Shown here: positions 16,060 through 25,437 of the stretch, in pieces | Layout of the letters: each line of letters starts with the position of its first letter | Position numbering within the stretch: position 1 is the stretch's first letter | Assembly (NCBI RefSeq): GCF_002001105.1 | Contig: NZ_MUNP01000030.1 | Coordinates: 59,459-123,458 of the forward strand | Length of the DNA stretch: 64,000 nt | Direction: 5' to 3' | DNA from: Rhodanobacter sp. C06 | GTDB lineage: Bacteria > Pseudomonadota > Gammaproteobacteria > Xanthomonadales > Rhodanobacteraceae | Program-made: the position numbers and the translations under genes | Notes under the pieces: generated by a model | The model's database searches: none | What the model saw: the letters and a program-made list of their open reading frames with translations, nothing else | What the model was told of the DNA's origin: nothing

Positions 16060-18950
16060 GGCAACCGATGCTCCGGGCGCAACCAGTATTCGGCGGTCTG
16101 CGCCTGCGCGAACAGGAAGCCCTGGCCGTAGCGGCAGCCCACGTCGAGCAGGGCCTGCCGCTGCGAGGCCTCCTCGATGCCCTCGGCGATCACCTGCATG
16201 CCCAGCGAGTCGGCCAGTACCTGGATCGCGCGGATCACCGCCGTGCCCTGGTCCTTGCGTTCGTCGCCGAGCTCGGTGACGAAGGAGCGGTCGATCTTCA
16301 GCGTGTCGAACGGGTACTGGTGCAGGTAGCTCAGCGAGGAGTAGCCGGTGCCGAAGTCGTCCAGTGCGATGCCCACGCCCTGGTGGCGCAGGTTCTGCAG
16401 CATCTGCTTCACCTGGGTGGGATTGTCCAGCAAGGTGCGCTCGATCACCTCGATGCGGATGCTGGATGGCGGCACGTGATGCCGTTCCAGCAGCGCCAGC
16501 AGGCGGGCGTCGAAGTCGGCGTAGCGGAAGTGCTGGCCGGAGACGTTGATGCTGATGGTGCCCTTGGTGCCGACCAGTTGCGCGGCCTGTGCGCAGGCCT
16601 GCTCGAAGATCAGCCAGTCGATCGCCTCGGCGCAGCCGGTCTCCTCGGCGATCAGCAGGAAATCCTGCGGCAACAGCAGGCCGCGCTCGGGATGGTTCCA
16701 GCGCAGCAGCGCTTCGTAGCCCGCGACGCGGCCATCGGCCAGCGCGACGATCGGCTGGTAGAACGGCACGAACTCGCGGCGGGTCAGCGCGTGGCGCAGA
16801 TCGCTTTCCATGCGCAGCAGGGACAGCGCCTCGCGGCGCAGGCGGTCGTCGAACAGCGAGGCGCGGTGGCGGCCGCCGTCCTTGGCGTGGTACATCGCCG
16901 AATCGGCATCGCGCAGCAGTTCCTCGGGCTGGCGGTAGTGCACGCCGGCCATCGCGATGCCGATCGAGGCGGAGGTGAAGATCTCGCGCGCACCCAGTCG
17001 GAACGGCGTCTGCAGCTCGTTCAGCACGTGCTCGGCGATGCGCCGCGCGGCGTCGGCATCGGACACGTGCTCCAGCAGCACGGCGAACTCGTCGCCGCCC
17101 AGGCGCGCCACCACGTCGCGGGTCTTCAGGCAGGCGCGGATGCGGCCGCCGACCTGGAACAGCAGGTCGTCGCCGACCAGGTGGCCGACCGAGTCGTTGA
17201 TCACCTTGAAGCGGTCGAGGTCGATGAACAGCACGGCGAATTGTTCTTCCGGATGCGCCTGGTAGCGCTGCATCGCCTGTTCCAGCCGCTGCAGCAGTAG
17301 GGTGCGGTTCGGCAAGCCGGTAAGCGAATCGTGCAGGGTCTCGTATTTCAGCCGGCGCTCGATGCGTTCGCGCTCGGCGATCTGCTCGCGCAGGTCGCGG
17401 TTGGCCAGACCCAGCGCGCGGGTGCGCTCCACCACGCGGCGTTCCAGGCTGGCGTAGGCCTGCTTGAGGGTGGCGTCGGCATGCTTGCGCTGCAGCGCGT
17501 TGGCGACGTGGTAGCTGACGAAGGTGAGCAGTTCCTGGTCGCGCTCGGTATAAGTGTGTTCGGGCGAGTAGCTCTGCACCGCGAGCACGCCGCGCACCTG
17601 GTCGCCCCAGATCAGCGGCACGCCGAGCCAGCACACCGAGCGCGAACCGAAACGGGTGATCTCGCCGCTGGCGCACAGCCGGTCGATCGTCGCCGCGTCG
17701 GCCAGCAGCGGACGGCCGGTACGCTGCACGTATTCGGTGGCGCCGGTGCCGTGGCTGCGCGCCGGGCGGTCGCTGTCCACCTCGTCCACCGAGTAGGGGA
17801 AGGTGATCAGCTGGTTCTCCTCGTCGCCCAGCGCGATGTAGAAGTTGCGCGCGTACAGCAGGCCACCGATCACGCGATGCACGGCCGGGTAGAAATCCTC
17901 CAGGCTGTCGGTGGTGCTGGCCAGTTCGGCGATGCGGAACAGCGCCGCCTGCAGCCGCTCGCCGCGCTGGCGCTGCAGCACCTGCTGGCGCAGCACGCGG
18001 TTCGCCTCGCGCAGCGCGGTGGTGCGGTCGGCGACCCGGCGCTCCAGTTCCACGTGGGCGCTGCGCCGCTCGATCGTGGTTTGCACGTGCTGTGCCACGT
18101 AGCTCAGCAGGTCGAGGTCGTGCCGGGTGTAGCGCACGCTGCTGCGATAGCTCTGCACCACGATGCAGCCGACGACCTGGCCGACGCGGAACAGCGGCAC
18201 GCCGATGCAGTGCTCGCAGCGCGGGCCGTGCAGCTGGAATTGGCCGCCGAGTTCCTGCACCAGCTCCTCGGTGGCGCCGAACAGCGGCCGTCCCTGACGC
18301 AGCAATGTCCAGGTGATGCCGTGCAGCAGTTCGTGCAGCGGGACGTTGCGCGCGGGCGGCGGCGGATCGGTGTCGAGGGTGTCGACGTAGTACGGGAAGC
18401 GAACGCTGTCGCTGGCCGGGTCGTACAGCGCGATATAGAAGTTCTCCGCGTACATCAGGCTGCTGACGATGGTGTGCAGCGAGCGCATCAGCGCGGGCAT
18501 GTCGTGTTCGGCGCTGGCCTGCTCGGCGATCGCGTAAAGCGCGCGCTGCAGGCGCTCGGCCAGCGCCAACCGCGAGATCGCTTCGTACAGGCGGCTGGAT
18601 TCGGCCAGCTGGCGCAGGCGGGTGTCGGCGAGCCGGCCCAGCCAGGCCAGCTTTTCGCGCAGGGCCTCGGCCACCGGTTCGTCGCGGCTCAGCGTGAGCA
18701 CGTGCTGGCGCTGGGTATCCTCCGCCAGGTCGAAGCACCAGCCGGAAACATTTGCGTCCCCGGTCTCCGGCGCCCGCCAGTGCAACTGGCCGGCAATCCC
18801 GAAGTCGGCCAGGATGCGTTGGCAGATTTCCAGCACGCTCGAACTGTCGTGTGCCTTCAGCAGTTGCTCGATCGCCGCAGGCACGCCCGCCGGATCGTCT
18901 GCCGGGGCGGGCACGGGCGTGGGGCGTGAGGTGGAAGCTGCATTCATCAA
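16056..18950 (-). CDS. Tandem-GAF GGDEF-EAL protein (c-di-GMP synthase/phosphodiesterase)
   Basis: A 964-residue cytoplasmic protein without membrane segments. Two GAF-like domains (about 150-290 and 340-490) follow a short N-terminal region and are separated by a coiled coil. The GGDEF motif is at 618-622 and the EAL motif at 746-748 in YEALLRWNHPERG. The EAL domain keeps DDFGTGYSS, KIDRSFV and IAEGIE, so phosphodiesterase activity is expected. The inhibitory I-site before GGDEF reads KTRD rather than RxxD, suggesting loss of product inhibition or that GGDEF acts as a GTP sensor. Which activity dominates cannot be told. The stop lies inside a repeat. Confidence 0.94.
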   Translation of the reverse strand: MMNAASTSRPTPVPAPADDPAGVPAAIEQLLKAHDSSSVLEICQRILADFGIAGQLHWRAPETGDANVSGWCFDLAEDTQRQHVLTLSRDEPVAEALREKLAWLGRLADTRLRQLAESSRLYEAISRLALAERLQRALYAIAEQASAEHDMPALMRSLHTIVSSLMYAENFYIALYDPASDSVRFPYYVDTLDTDPPPPARNVPLHELLHGITWTLLRQGRPLFGATEELVQELGGQFQLHGPRCEHCIGVPLFRVGQVVGCIVVQSYRSSVRYTRHDLDLLSYVAQHVQTTIERRSAHVELERRVADRTTALREANRVLRQQVLQRQRGERLQAALFRIAELASTTDSLEDFYPAVHRVIGGLLYARNFYIALGDEENQLITFPYSVDEVDSDRPARSHGTGATEYVQRTGRPLLADAATIDRLCASGEITRFGSRSVCWLGVPLIWGDQVRGVLAVQSYSPEHTYTERDQELLTFVSYHVANALQRKHADATLKQAYASLERRVVERTRALGLANRDLREQIAERERIERRLKYETLHDSLTGLPNRTLLLQRLEQAMQRYQAHPEEQFAVLFIDLDRFKVINDSVGHLVGDDLLFQVGGRIRACLKTRDVVARLGGDEFAVLLEHVSDADAARRIAEHVLNELQTPFRLGAREIFTSASIGIAMAGVHYRQPEELLRDADSAMYHAKDGGRHRASLFDDRLRREALSLLRMESDLRHALTRREFVPFYQPIVALADGRVAGYEALLRWNHPERGLLLPQDFLLIAEETGCAEAIDWLIFEQACAQAAQLVGTKGTISINVSGQHFRYADFDARLLALLERHHVPPSSIRIEVIERTLLDNPTQVKQMLQNLRHQGVGIALDDFGTGYSSLSYLHQYPFDTLKIDRSFVTELGDERKDQGTAVIRAIQVLADSLGMQVIAEGIEEASQRQALLDVGCRYGQGFLFAQAQTAEYWLRPEHRLP

Positions 18951-19124
18951 GGGTCGACCCGACAGTCGGGAGGCGGCGTGACGCCTCTTATATCCTGCGA
19001 ATCGGTACCACCGCCAGCAGGAACCCCGGGGAACGCAGGCCAGTCTATCGAGAAGCCGGTCACAGCACGGTATGGATTACTGTACCGCAGGCTTGTGTCG
19101 GTGTTAGTTAAATGTAAAATGCGA

Positions 19125-19130
19125 TATACT
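19125..19130 (+). promoter_or_regulatory. Possible -10 element for the secreted-protein gene
   Basis: A TATACT hexamer in an AT-rich island about 46 bases before the ATG at 19177. No good -35 lies at the usual distance (nearest is TGTTAG), so the promoter may need an activator or another sigma factor. The rest of the gap from 18951 shows no gene. Confidence 0.35.
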
Positions 19131-19176
19131 TCAGTCCCCGCAACCGACTGACATCCACCGTATCGGACCTTCTGCC

Positions 19177-20088
19177 ATGCGTCGCCTGCTCGTTCCACTG
19201 CTGCTGTGCCTGCTGCCGTTCGCGGCGGCCGGTCAGAGCGTGGACGACGCCAGCGGCAAGCTGGCCGCGCAACTGTTGAAGCAGCCGCCGGCGCAGATGG
19301 CCGAAGTGCAGCCGGGTCTGGTGATGCCGCTGTGGCGCGGAACGGACGGCCACCTGTTCGTGCTCAAGGCGGACAACCGCAACGCCGTGCAGGCGCAGCG
19401 CAACACACCACTCTCGTTTCATGCGGTCGACGCGGCGAGCGTGACCAGCGCCGGCCTGCAGTATGGCCTCACGCCCAACTGGCAGGCGCATGCCGATGTC
19501 AGCCAGCATTCCTGGATCAACAGTCCGCTGCGCGTGGTCGGCAGCGAAGTGGGCGCCACCTACCAGGACGGGCGTTACAGCCTCGGCCTGAGCGTGGGCA
19601 CCAACAGCACGCCGAACAGCCCCAGCCTGCCGCGCGTGCTGCCCGGCGTCGCGCCGGGCGTCGACGGGCTTTCCGGTTTCGACAGCAGCTCCCAGCTCAA
19701 TGCGCACGGTCGTCTCGCGCTGGGCAGCAAGAGCGGCATCGACGTGGGCGCCAGTGTCGGCCGCATCCATCTGTTGCCGGGCAACCTGCTGGGCATCAGC
19801 ACGCTGGACCAGAAGGCGATCAGCTTCGGCGTCGACCACGGCCCGGTCAGCGGCAGCATCGTCGGCCGCACCATGCAGCCGCTGGCTGGCGTGCCGGGTA
19901 ACGGCTACGCCCCCGACCGCCGCTGGAACAGCATCGACCTCGGCGTGACCTGGCGTCTGCCGTGGCAGGGCTCGCTGAGCGTCGGCGCGCAGAACCTGTG
20001 GTCATCGGGCACGCCGGCGAACACGCCGATGGGTCCCGAGCCGGACCAGTCGCGCACGCCTTACGTGCAATACCACCAGGATCTCTGA
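19177..20088 (+). CDS. Secreted or outer-membrane protein of unknown function
   Basis: 303 residues with a clear signal peptide, MRRLLVPLLLCLLPFAAAGQS. The mature part has an N-terminal stretch of about 90 residues (LVMPLWRGTDGHLFVLKADN) and then alternating polar/hydrophobic strands rich in Gly, Ser and Asn (LQYGLTPNWQAHADVS, GRYSLGLSVGTNS, GSKSGIDVGASVG, IDLGVTWRLPWQGSLSVGAQNLW), the pattern of an outer-membrane beta-barrel. It does not end on the aromatic residue typical of barrels but on a short hydrophilic tail. No family recognised. A strong terminator follows, so it is monocistronic. Confidence 0.8.
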   Translation: MRRLLVPLLLCLLPFAAAGQSVDDASGKLAAQLLKQPPAQMAEVQPGLVMPLWRGTDGHLFVLKADNRNAVQAQRNTPLSFHAVDAASVTSAGLQYGLTPNWQAHADVSQHSWINSPLRVVGSEVGATYQDGRYSLGLSVGTNSTPNSPSLPRVLPGVAPGVDGLSGFDSSSQLNAHGRLALGSKSGIDVGASVGRIHLLPGNLLGISTLDQKAISFGVDHGPVSGSIVGRTMQPLAGVPGNGYAPDRRWNSIDLGVTWRLPWQGSLSVGAQNLWSSGTPANTPMGPEPDQSRTPYVQYHQDL

Positions 20089-20115
20089 TCCCGGCTTGCG
20101 GCGGAATCACTGTGA

Positions 20116-20150
20116 CGAGAACGCCGTCGCTCAGCGACGGCGTTCTCGTT
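20116..20150 (+). terminator. Terminator after the secreted-protein gene
   Basis: A perfect 14-base stem (20116-20129 with 20135-20148) with a 5-base loop and a short TT tail; lies between convergent genes and can serve both. Confidence 0.85.
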
Positions 20151-20168
20151 TGACGTGCCGGATGGTCG

Positions 20169-21770
20169 TCAGCGGACCGATTGCGCCGCCAGCGCCACTC
20201 TCAGCGGCTCCAGTTGCCGCGCGTAGCTGCGCCACTGGCCCAGTCCCCGCGCATGGATCGATTCGCGCACCTGCGCGCTGCTGGGCGTGGCAACCGGTGC
20301 AGCATTGCGCTCGGGCCTGAAACAGGCTTCCTCGGCAGCCAATCCGCAGTGGGCCAGGACATGGCGCACCGTCGCCTCGGTGTCCCGCACGAGTGCGTCG
20401 TACGGTACGTCGAGCAGGGCGCCCGGCAGCGTGGCGTGCCAGTGCTGCACCAGCCGTGCGTATTGCCCGTGGTAGTGCGCAAGCGCTTCCAGCTCGTAGC
20501 TGTACGGGGAGATGTTGCCGAACATCGCCTTGTAGTTGGAGAAGCAGGTATCCATGGGGTCACGCACCAGGTGCAGGATGGGTGCGTGCGGCAGCGCGCG
20601 CCGGATGAAGGCGACCATCTGGATGTTCGCGGGCAGCTTGTCGATGTAATAAGCCTTGCCTTGCGCACGCCACTGGGTCTGCTTCAGGTAGCGCTCGCCA
20701 AGTTCGCGGTAGTCGATGCGATCACTGCGCCGGATGATTTCCAGCAAACCCTCGGATCGAGCGGGCACGACATCGGCGATCCAGTGCAACTGGCGCCAGA
20801 AATCGATGATTTCACCGGCCGAGGTGATTTGCGAGTGGCTGGAGAGGATCCGGTCCAGCAGGGTGGTGGCCGAACGGGGCATACCCACCACGAAGATGGG
20901 TACGGGGCCCGGTGGCCGTTCGGCGCCTGGGCGCGGCTCGGCCCCGGCCGGCATGCCGATCAGCGCCGTGGCGACCGCTTCCTCGGCCTCGGCATCGTAA
21001 GGATTCAGCGCATGCATGATTGCGTTGCAACGGGACAAGGCATCCCAGGCCTCCTCGTGGCGCCCCAGGTCGTCGAGCGTCTTGAAACGTGCGTACTCGA
21101 ATTCCGCGCGCACGAAGTCGCGATCGGCCTCCGTGGGTTCGTGCGGCATCCGTCGCAATTGTTCCTCGATCCATTCCAGCCGCCGCGATTCGGGGCGTTG
21201 CCGGCGCAGGTTGACCAGCACCGTGATGGCGTCGCCGAAGTGAGGCCAGCGCACAAGGCTGCGCTCCAGCAGTTCCTGCGCCTCGTCGATCCTGCCGCTG
21301 AACTGGAGCAGCAGGGCGTACATGTGCAGTTCGCCGGGTGAATCGGCTCCCGTGCGCAGTGCCCGTTCCATCAGTTCGCGCGCCTTGGCGATGTCGCCGA
21401 TCGTGAAGCGTAGGTGAGCCTGGGCGGTCAGCAAGTCGGCGGGTGGTTCGGGCGCCTGTTCCAGCAGGTCGAGGCAGGCCCGCGCAACGATGATTTCGCC
21501 ATTGGCAACAAGGTGTTGCGCGAGCGAGACGATCAACGGGGCGTTGCGCGGAAGCCGGCTTGCGGCCTGCAAGAGCGGTCGACTGGATGCGCGGAAGCAC
21601 CCACGCTGGAACAGCACTTCGGCCAATTCGATCAGGGTGGCGGTGTCGTGAGGCGCCTGGACGAGTCGTGATTCCAGGGATTCCTGGACACGGGCCAGCC
21701 GGGCCTCCTCCGATGCTTGATCCCGGGATTGGGGCCGCGGTGTGGCGGCTGTGGGTACCGTCGAGTTCAT
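20169..21770 (-). CDS. TPR-repeat sulfotransferase
   Basis: A 533-residue protein. The first half (about 20-260) is built of TPR-like helix pairs (for example LIELAEVLFQRGCFRASSRPLLQAAS and AKARELMERALRTGADSPGELHMYALLLQ). The second half is a sulfotransferase domain with the PAPS 5'-phosphosulfate loop FVVGMPRSATTLLDRILSSH and a later LHLVRDPMDTCFSNY motif for the 3'-phosphate. No signal peptide. It would transfer sulfate from PAPS to an unknown acceptor, perhaps a peptide or glycan. It is divergent from a large TonB-dependent receptor, a pairing that recalls other gammaproteobacterial and alphaproteobacterial genomes. Start set at MNSTVPTAATP; the 32 codons upstream lack support. Confidence 0.87.
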   Translation of the reverse strand: MNSTVPTAATPRPQSRDQASEEARLARVQESLESRLVQAPHDTATLIELAEVLFQRGCFRASSRPLLQAASRLPRNAPLIVSLAQHLVANGEIIVARACLDLLEQAPEPPADLLTAQAHLRFTIGDIAKARELMERALRTGADSPGELHMYALLLQFSGRIDEAQELLERSLVRWPHFGDAITVLVNLRRQRPESRRLEWIEEQLRRMPHEPTEADRDFVRAEFEYARFKTLDDLGRHEEAWDALSRCNAIMHALNPYDAEAEEAVATALIGMPAGAEPRPGAERPPGPVPIFVVGMPRSATTLLDRILSSHSQITSAGEIIDFWRQLHWIADVVPARSEGLLEIIRRSDRIDYRELGERYLKQTQWRAQGKAYYIDKLPANIQMVAFIRRALPHAPILHLVRDPMDTCFSNYKAMFGNISPYSYELEALAHYHGQYARLVQHWHATLPGALLDVPYDALVRDTEATVRHVLAHCGLAAEEACFRPERNAAPVATPSSAQVRESIHARGLGQWRSYARQLEPLRVALAAQSVR

Positions 21771-21968
21771 CAAGGGATGGTAGTTCCGCCGTTGGGTCAG
21801 CTCAATCGGTCCTTTTGACGCGGAACCGGGCACCCGCATCGCTACAGGTATGGGTTGCCAAGGCATGGTTTTCCGAGCAATCGCAAATTAATGCGAGAAT
21901 ATTTTCTCGAAATGTCATTGGCTTGTAAATTATTACGAATCAATTTGGGCGAAAACATAAATTTTTTG

Positions 21969-21998
21969 TTGACCGAGCACGTTCTCGCGCCTTATTTT
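21969..21998 (+). promoter_or_regulatory. Possible promoter of the TonB receptor gene
   Basis: TTGACC at 21969-21974 and TATTTT at 21993-21998 with an 18-base spacer, inside a markedly AT-rich stretch (about 21885-22000) that stands out from the GC-rich surroundings. This would give a leader of about 135 bases. Confidence 0.35.
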
Positions 21999-22109
21999 TG
22001 CGTGAGGCAGATCGTTCGTCGCAAGGATTCGTGAAGTTCCACTTCATGCTTGCGAAGCCAGGGGGCTTCCATGGATCTGCCGGTTCGATGTGTTTGAAAT
22101 GCATTAATC

Positions 22110-22125
22110 GTCCGTCTGGACATCC
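22110..22125. promoter_or_regulatory. Met-box-like site in the TonB receptor leader
   Basis: Two consecutive 8-mers, GTCCGTCT and GGACATCC, each match the MetJ box AGACGTCT at 5 of 8 positions. The surrounding CGTCTGGACATCCAT differs by one base in 15 from the (reverse-strand) sequence in front of the MetJ-H1 gene. It sits 15 bases before the ATG, overlapping the region of the ribosome binding site (GGGGAGA). Confidence 0.4.
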
Positions 22126-22139
22126 ATCTGGGGAGAAAC

Positions 22140-25100
22140 ATGATGAGTATTCGCTACCGAGCCAGTGCTGGTGCCATGCGTTGGCGCCCGACTGCCCTGG
22201 CGATCGCCATGGGCTTGAGCTTCAGCGGGGCCGCGCTTGCGCAGAGCACCGTCGGCAGCATTTTCGGCCAGGCGCCAACCGCGTCGGGTGAGACCGTGGT
22301 GGTCAGCAACACCTCCGGCTTCTCGCGTGAAGTGCCGGTGGACAGCACGGGCCGTTACCGCGTCGACCACCTGCCCGTGGGCACCTACACGGTCACCCTG
22401 AAGCAGAACGGCACGGTCGTCAGCACGCACGACAACGCCTACGTCTCGAGCGGCGGCGCCGCGGGTGTCGACTTCGCCAGCGCCAGTACCAACGCCACCC
22501 AGCTGTCCTCGGTGACGGTCACGGCCAACGCGCTGCCCTCCATCGACGTCACCAACGTCAACTCGAGCACGGTCATCACCGCGGCCGACCTGAAGCGGCT
22601 GCCGGTGGCACACAGCGCCGAAGCCATCGCGTTGCTGTCGCCGAACACCACGTCGGGCAGCGGCTTCTTCACCGGCACGTCCGGCCAGTCGCTGGTGTCG
22701 TTCGGCGGTTCCAGCGTGTCCGAGAACTCCTACTATGTGAATGGCTACAACGTCGGCGAGCCGTACAAGAACCTTGGCGGCTTCCAGTTGCCCTACGGAG
22801 CCATCGAGCAGCAGGAAACCCTGACCGGCGGCTATGACGCCAAGTACGGTCGTTCCGATGGCGGCGTGATCAACCAGGTCGGCAAGCGCGGCACCAATGA
22901 CTGGCACTTCGGTGGTCAGGTCTCCTGGCAGCCGCGTTCGTTTGAAGGCACGCCGACCAACTATCGTTACGGCAATCCCTCGATTCCGGCGTCGAGCAGC
23001 CTGGTCAACTACGCGCCGGCCCCGAATGCACCGGGTTCACTGCGGCAGTACCGCAACGACAACAAGGAATGGCAGACGATCTATTCGGCCTACGTGGGTG
23101 GCCCGCTGATCAAGGACAAGCTGTACCTGTTCCTGGCGGGCGAAACCACCAAGACCCAGGGCACCAATGTCGAGACCATCGACAATGGCAAGGTGCAGGA
23201 TTTCCACGACAAGGAAACGAAGTTCTACGGCAAGCTGGACTGGAACATTACCGATAGCAACGTGCTGGAGCTGACCGCGCTGCGCAACAACACCAGCCTC
23301 GGCGCCGGTTCAACCTACGACTTCGACTACGACACCCTGCAGAAAGGCGCGTTCTCCAGCAAGAACGACGTCACCAAGGACAACGCCCAGTTCTACATCG
23401 GCCACTTCACCAGCTACATCACCGATGCGGCCACGCTGAGCATCACCGCCGGCAAGGCGCATTTCCAGGATCCGGTCGAGTACGGCAACACCAGCCCGCT
23501 GCCGTTCATTTCCCGTGGCACCAATGCCACGTTGCCCGATGGCAGCCATCCCACCAATGCCCAGACCAATACCTCGTGGACTTCGCCTGGTGCGAAGAAC
23601 TCCACCCGCGGCCTGCGCGTGGACTTCGACTACAAGCTGGGTGACCACGACCTGCTGGCCGGTATCGACAACATGTACTACCGGGCCATCGATCAGGGCC
23701 CGAACCAGCAGAACCCGTTCAATCCGGCGGTCAACTACTACTGGCGCTATCTGGCTGGCGGCGAGGTGCAGAAGCGCGAGATCGGCTGGGCGACCAGCAT
23801 GACCATGTCGCAGAAGGCCTACTACCTGCAGGACAACTGGCAGGTGGCTTCCAACGTCTACCTGAGCATCGGCCTGCGCAACGACCGCTTCACCAACTAC
23901 AACGACCTGAGCAAGGCCTTCGTCGACGAGAAGAACCAGTGGGAACCTCGCATCGGTGCGAGCTGGGACGTGTTCGGTGACTCCTCGTTCAAGGTCTACG
24001 GCAACGCCGGTCGCTACTACCTGGCGCTCCCCAACAATGCGGCGGAGCGCGCGGCCAACCGTTCGACCTATCTCACCACCAATTACTCGTACACCAGCAT
24101 CGACCCGGTCACGGGCATCCCGCAGGGCCTGACCCAGCTCGGGCCGACGACTTCGCCGGACGGCGAGACGGGTGCGCCCAAGGATCCCCTGCAGGTTGCC
24201 GCGCGCAACCTGAAGCCGGAATACCTGGACGAATTCATCGTCGGCTTCGACAAGAAGCTGGGCGATCACTGGGTCTACGGTGCCAAGGCGATGTGGCGTG
24301 AGCTGAAGGCTGCGATCGACGACGAGTGCTCGCCGAGCCAGATCGCCACCAAGATGACCAGCATGGGCCTCGACCCGAGCCTCTACTCCAACTCGCTGTA
24401 CGGCGCCTCGTACTGCCGCCTGTTCAACCCGGGCCGCACCAACAACATGCTGGTGGTGTCCGACGACGGCAGCAAGAGCGTTCTCGTGCCGATGACCCTG
24501 AAGGACTGGGGCTTCGACCGTGGTGCCGTTCGCAAGTACGGTTCCCTGAACCTGTACCTGGAGCACCCGTTCGACGGCAAGTGGTATGGCCGCGTCGATT
24601 ACACCTTCACCCGTGGCTTCGGCAACACCGAGGGCCAGGTGCGCTCGGACTTCGGCCAGGAAGACATTTCCAAGACCGAGGATTGGGACAGCTGGCAGCT
24701 GATGGACGGGCAGTACGGCGAGTTCGCCAACGTGCGCAAACACCAGATCCGCTTCCGCGGCAGCTACGAGATCTCGCCGGAATGGCTGGTCTCGGGCACC
24801 TTGCTGGTGCAGTCCGGCATGCCGCGTGAGTGCCTGGGTTACTTCGGTCCGCTGACCCAGGGTCCGGGCGGCTATCTCCCCGGTGGCGCGAACGATCCGA
24901 CCGGCTACAACAACTCGGGCACCGGCAACTACCACTGGTGCAACGGCCAGCGGGTGACGCCGGGTTCGAACGGCCATACGCCGTGGACGGAACTGGTCAA
25001 CTTTGGCGTGCACTACCGTCCGGCGTTCGCCGACCACAAACTGGGCTTCAACCTGGATGTCTTCAATGCGTTGAACCAGCAGCGCGCATTGCAGACCGAT

Positions 25101-25223
25101 CCGTCGTTCCCCAACTCCTTCAACCGGTTGAACAACACGATCTACGTCAACACCAACTATCAGCAACCGCTGTTCACCACCCCGCCGCGCACCGTGCGGT
25201 TCTCGGTGACTTACGACTACTGA
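22140..25223 (+). CDS. TonB-dependent receptor with N-terminal carboxypeptidase-regulatory-like domain (Oar type)
   Basis: A 1027-residue outer-membrane receptor. A signal peptide ends at about residue 36 (GLSFSGAALAQS). It is followed by a carboxypeptidase-regulatory-like beta-sandwich (about 37-110: VVVSNTSGFSREVPVDSTGRYRVDHLPVGTY), a plug domain (about 115-270, with SVTVTANALPSIDVTNVNSS and GGYDAKYGRSDGGVINQVGKRGTN), and a 22-strand-type barrel ending in the aromatic SVTYDY. This fits the Oar-like receptors common in Xanthomonadales, thought to move peptides or large ligands. ATG codons at 22140 and 22143 are both possible. A met-box-like site lies just upstream, and the divergent neighbour is a sulfotransferase. 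Ligand unknown. Confidence 0.94.
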   Translation: MMSIRYRASAGAMRWRPTALAIAMGLSFSGAALAQSTVGSIFGQAPTASGETVVVSNTSGFSREVPVDSTGRYRVDHLPVGTYTVTLKQNGTVVSTHDNAYVSSGGAAGVDFASASTNATQLSSVTVTANALPSIDVTNVNSSTVITAADLKRLPVAHSAEAIALLSPNTTSGSGFFTGTSGQSLVSFGGSSVSENSYYVNGYNVGEPYKNLGGFQLPYGAIEQQETLTGGYDAKYGRSDGGVINQVGKRGTNDWHFGGQVSWQPRSFEGTPTNYRYGNPSIPASSSLVNYAPAPNAPGSLRQYRNDNKEWQTIYSAYVGGPLIKDKLYLFLAGETTKTQGTNVETIDNGKVQDFHDKETKFYGKLDWNITDSNVLELTALRNNTSLGAGSTYDFDYDTLQKGAFSSKNDVTKDNAQFYIGHFTSYITDAATLSITAGKAHFQDPVEYGNTSPLPFISRGTNATLPDGSHPTNAQTNTSWTSPGAKNSTRGLRVDFDYKLGDHDLLAGIDNMYYRAIDQGPNQQNPFNPAVNYYWRYLAGGEVQKREIGWATSMTMSQKAYYLQDNWQVASNVYLSIGLRNDRFTNYNDLSKAFVDEKNQWEPRIGASWDVFGDSSFKVYGNAGRYYLALPNNAAERAANRSTYLTTNYSYTSIDPVTGIPQGLTQLGPTTSPDGETGAPKDPLQVAARNLKPEYLDEFIVGFDKKLGDHWVYGAKAMWRELKAAIDDECSPSQIATKMTSMGLDPSLYSNSLYGASYCRLFNPGRTNNMLVVSDDGSKSVLVPMTLKDWGFDRGAVRKYGSLNLYLEHPFDGKWYGRVDYTFTRGFGNTEGQVRSDFGQEDISKTEDWDSWQLMDGQYGEFANVRKHQIRFRGSYEISPEWLVSGTLLVQSGMPRECLGYFGPLTQGPGGYLPGGANDPTGYNNSGTGNYHWCNGQRVTPGSNGHTPWTELVNFGVHYRPAFADHKLGFNLDVFNALNQQRALQTDPSFPNSFNRLNNTIYVNTNYQQPLFTTPPRTVRFSVTYDY

Positions 25224-25251
25224 TACAGCAGACGGTCAGTAACGTTCTGCA

Positions 25252-25282
25252 GCCACCGGCCGTCATGGCCGGTGGCTTTTTT
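25252..25282 (+). terminator. Terminator after the TonB receptor gene
   Basis: A 10-base stem GCCACCGGCC/GGCCGGTGGC with a 5-base loop and a run of six T: a textbook rho-independent terminator. Confidence 0.93.
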
Positions 25283-25437
25283 GTGGGCAGTTGTGACGTG
25301 AAATGTGCGGCTGCATACACCAAGGGCTCGTCGGCGTATGCCGAAACGAATAAAAGTGGCGCGCGCCGTGGGCGGCGCATGCAGGTATCGGGCGCGTTGA
25401 CCCGAAGCCCGCTCCGGTGGCGCCCCCGAGACCCGTA

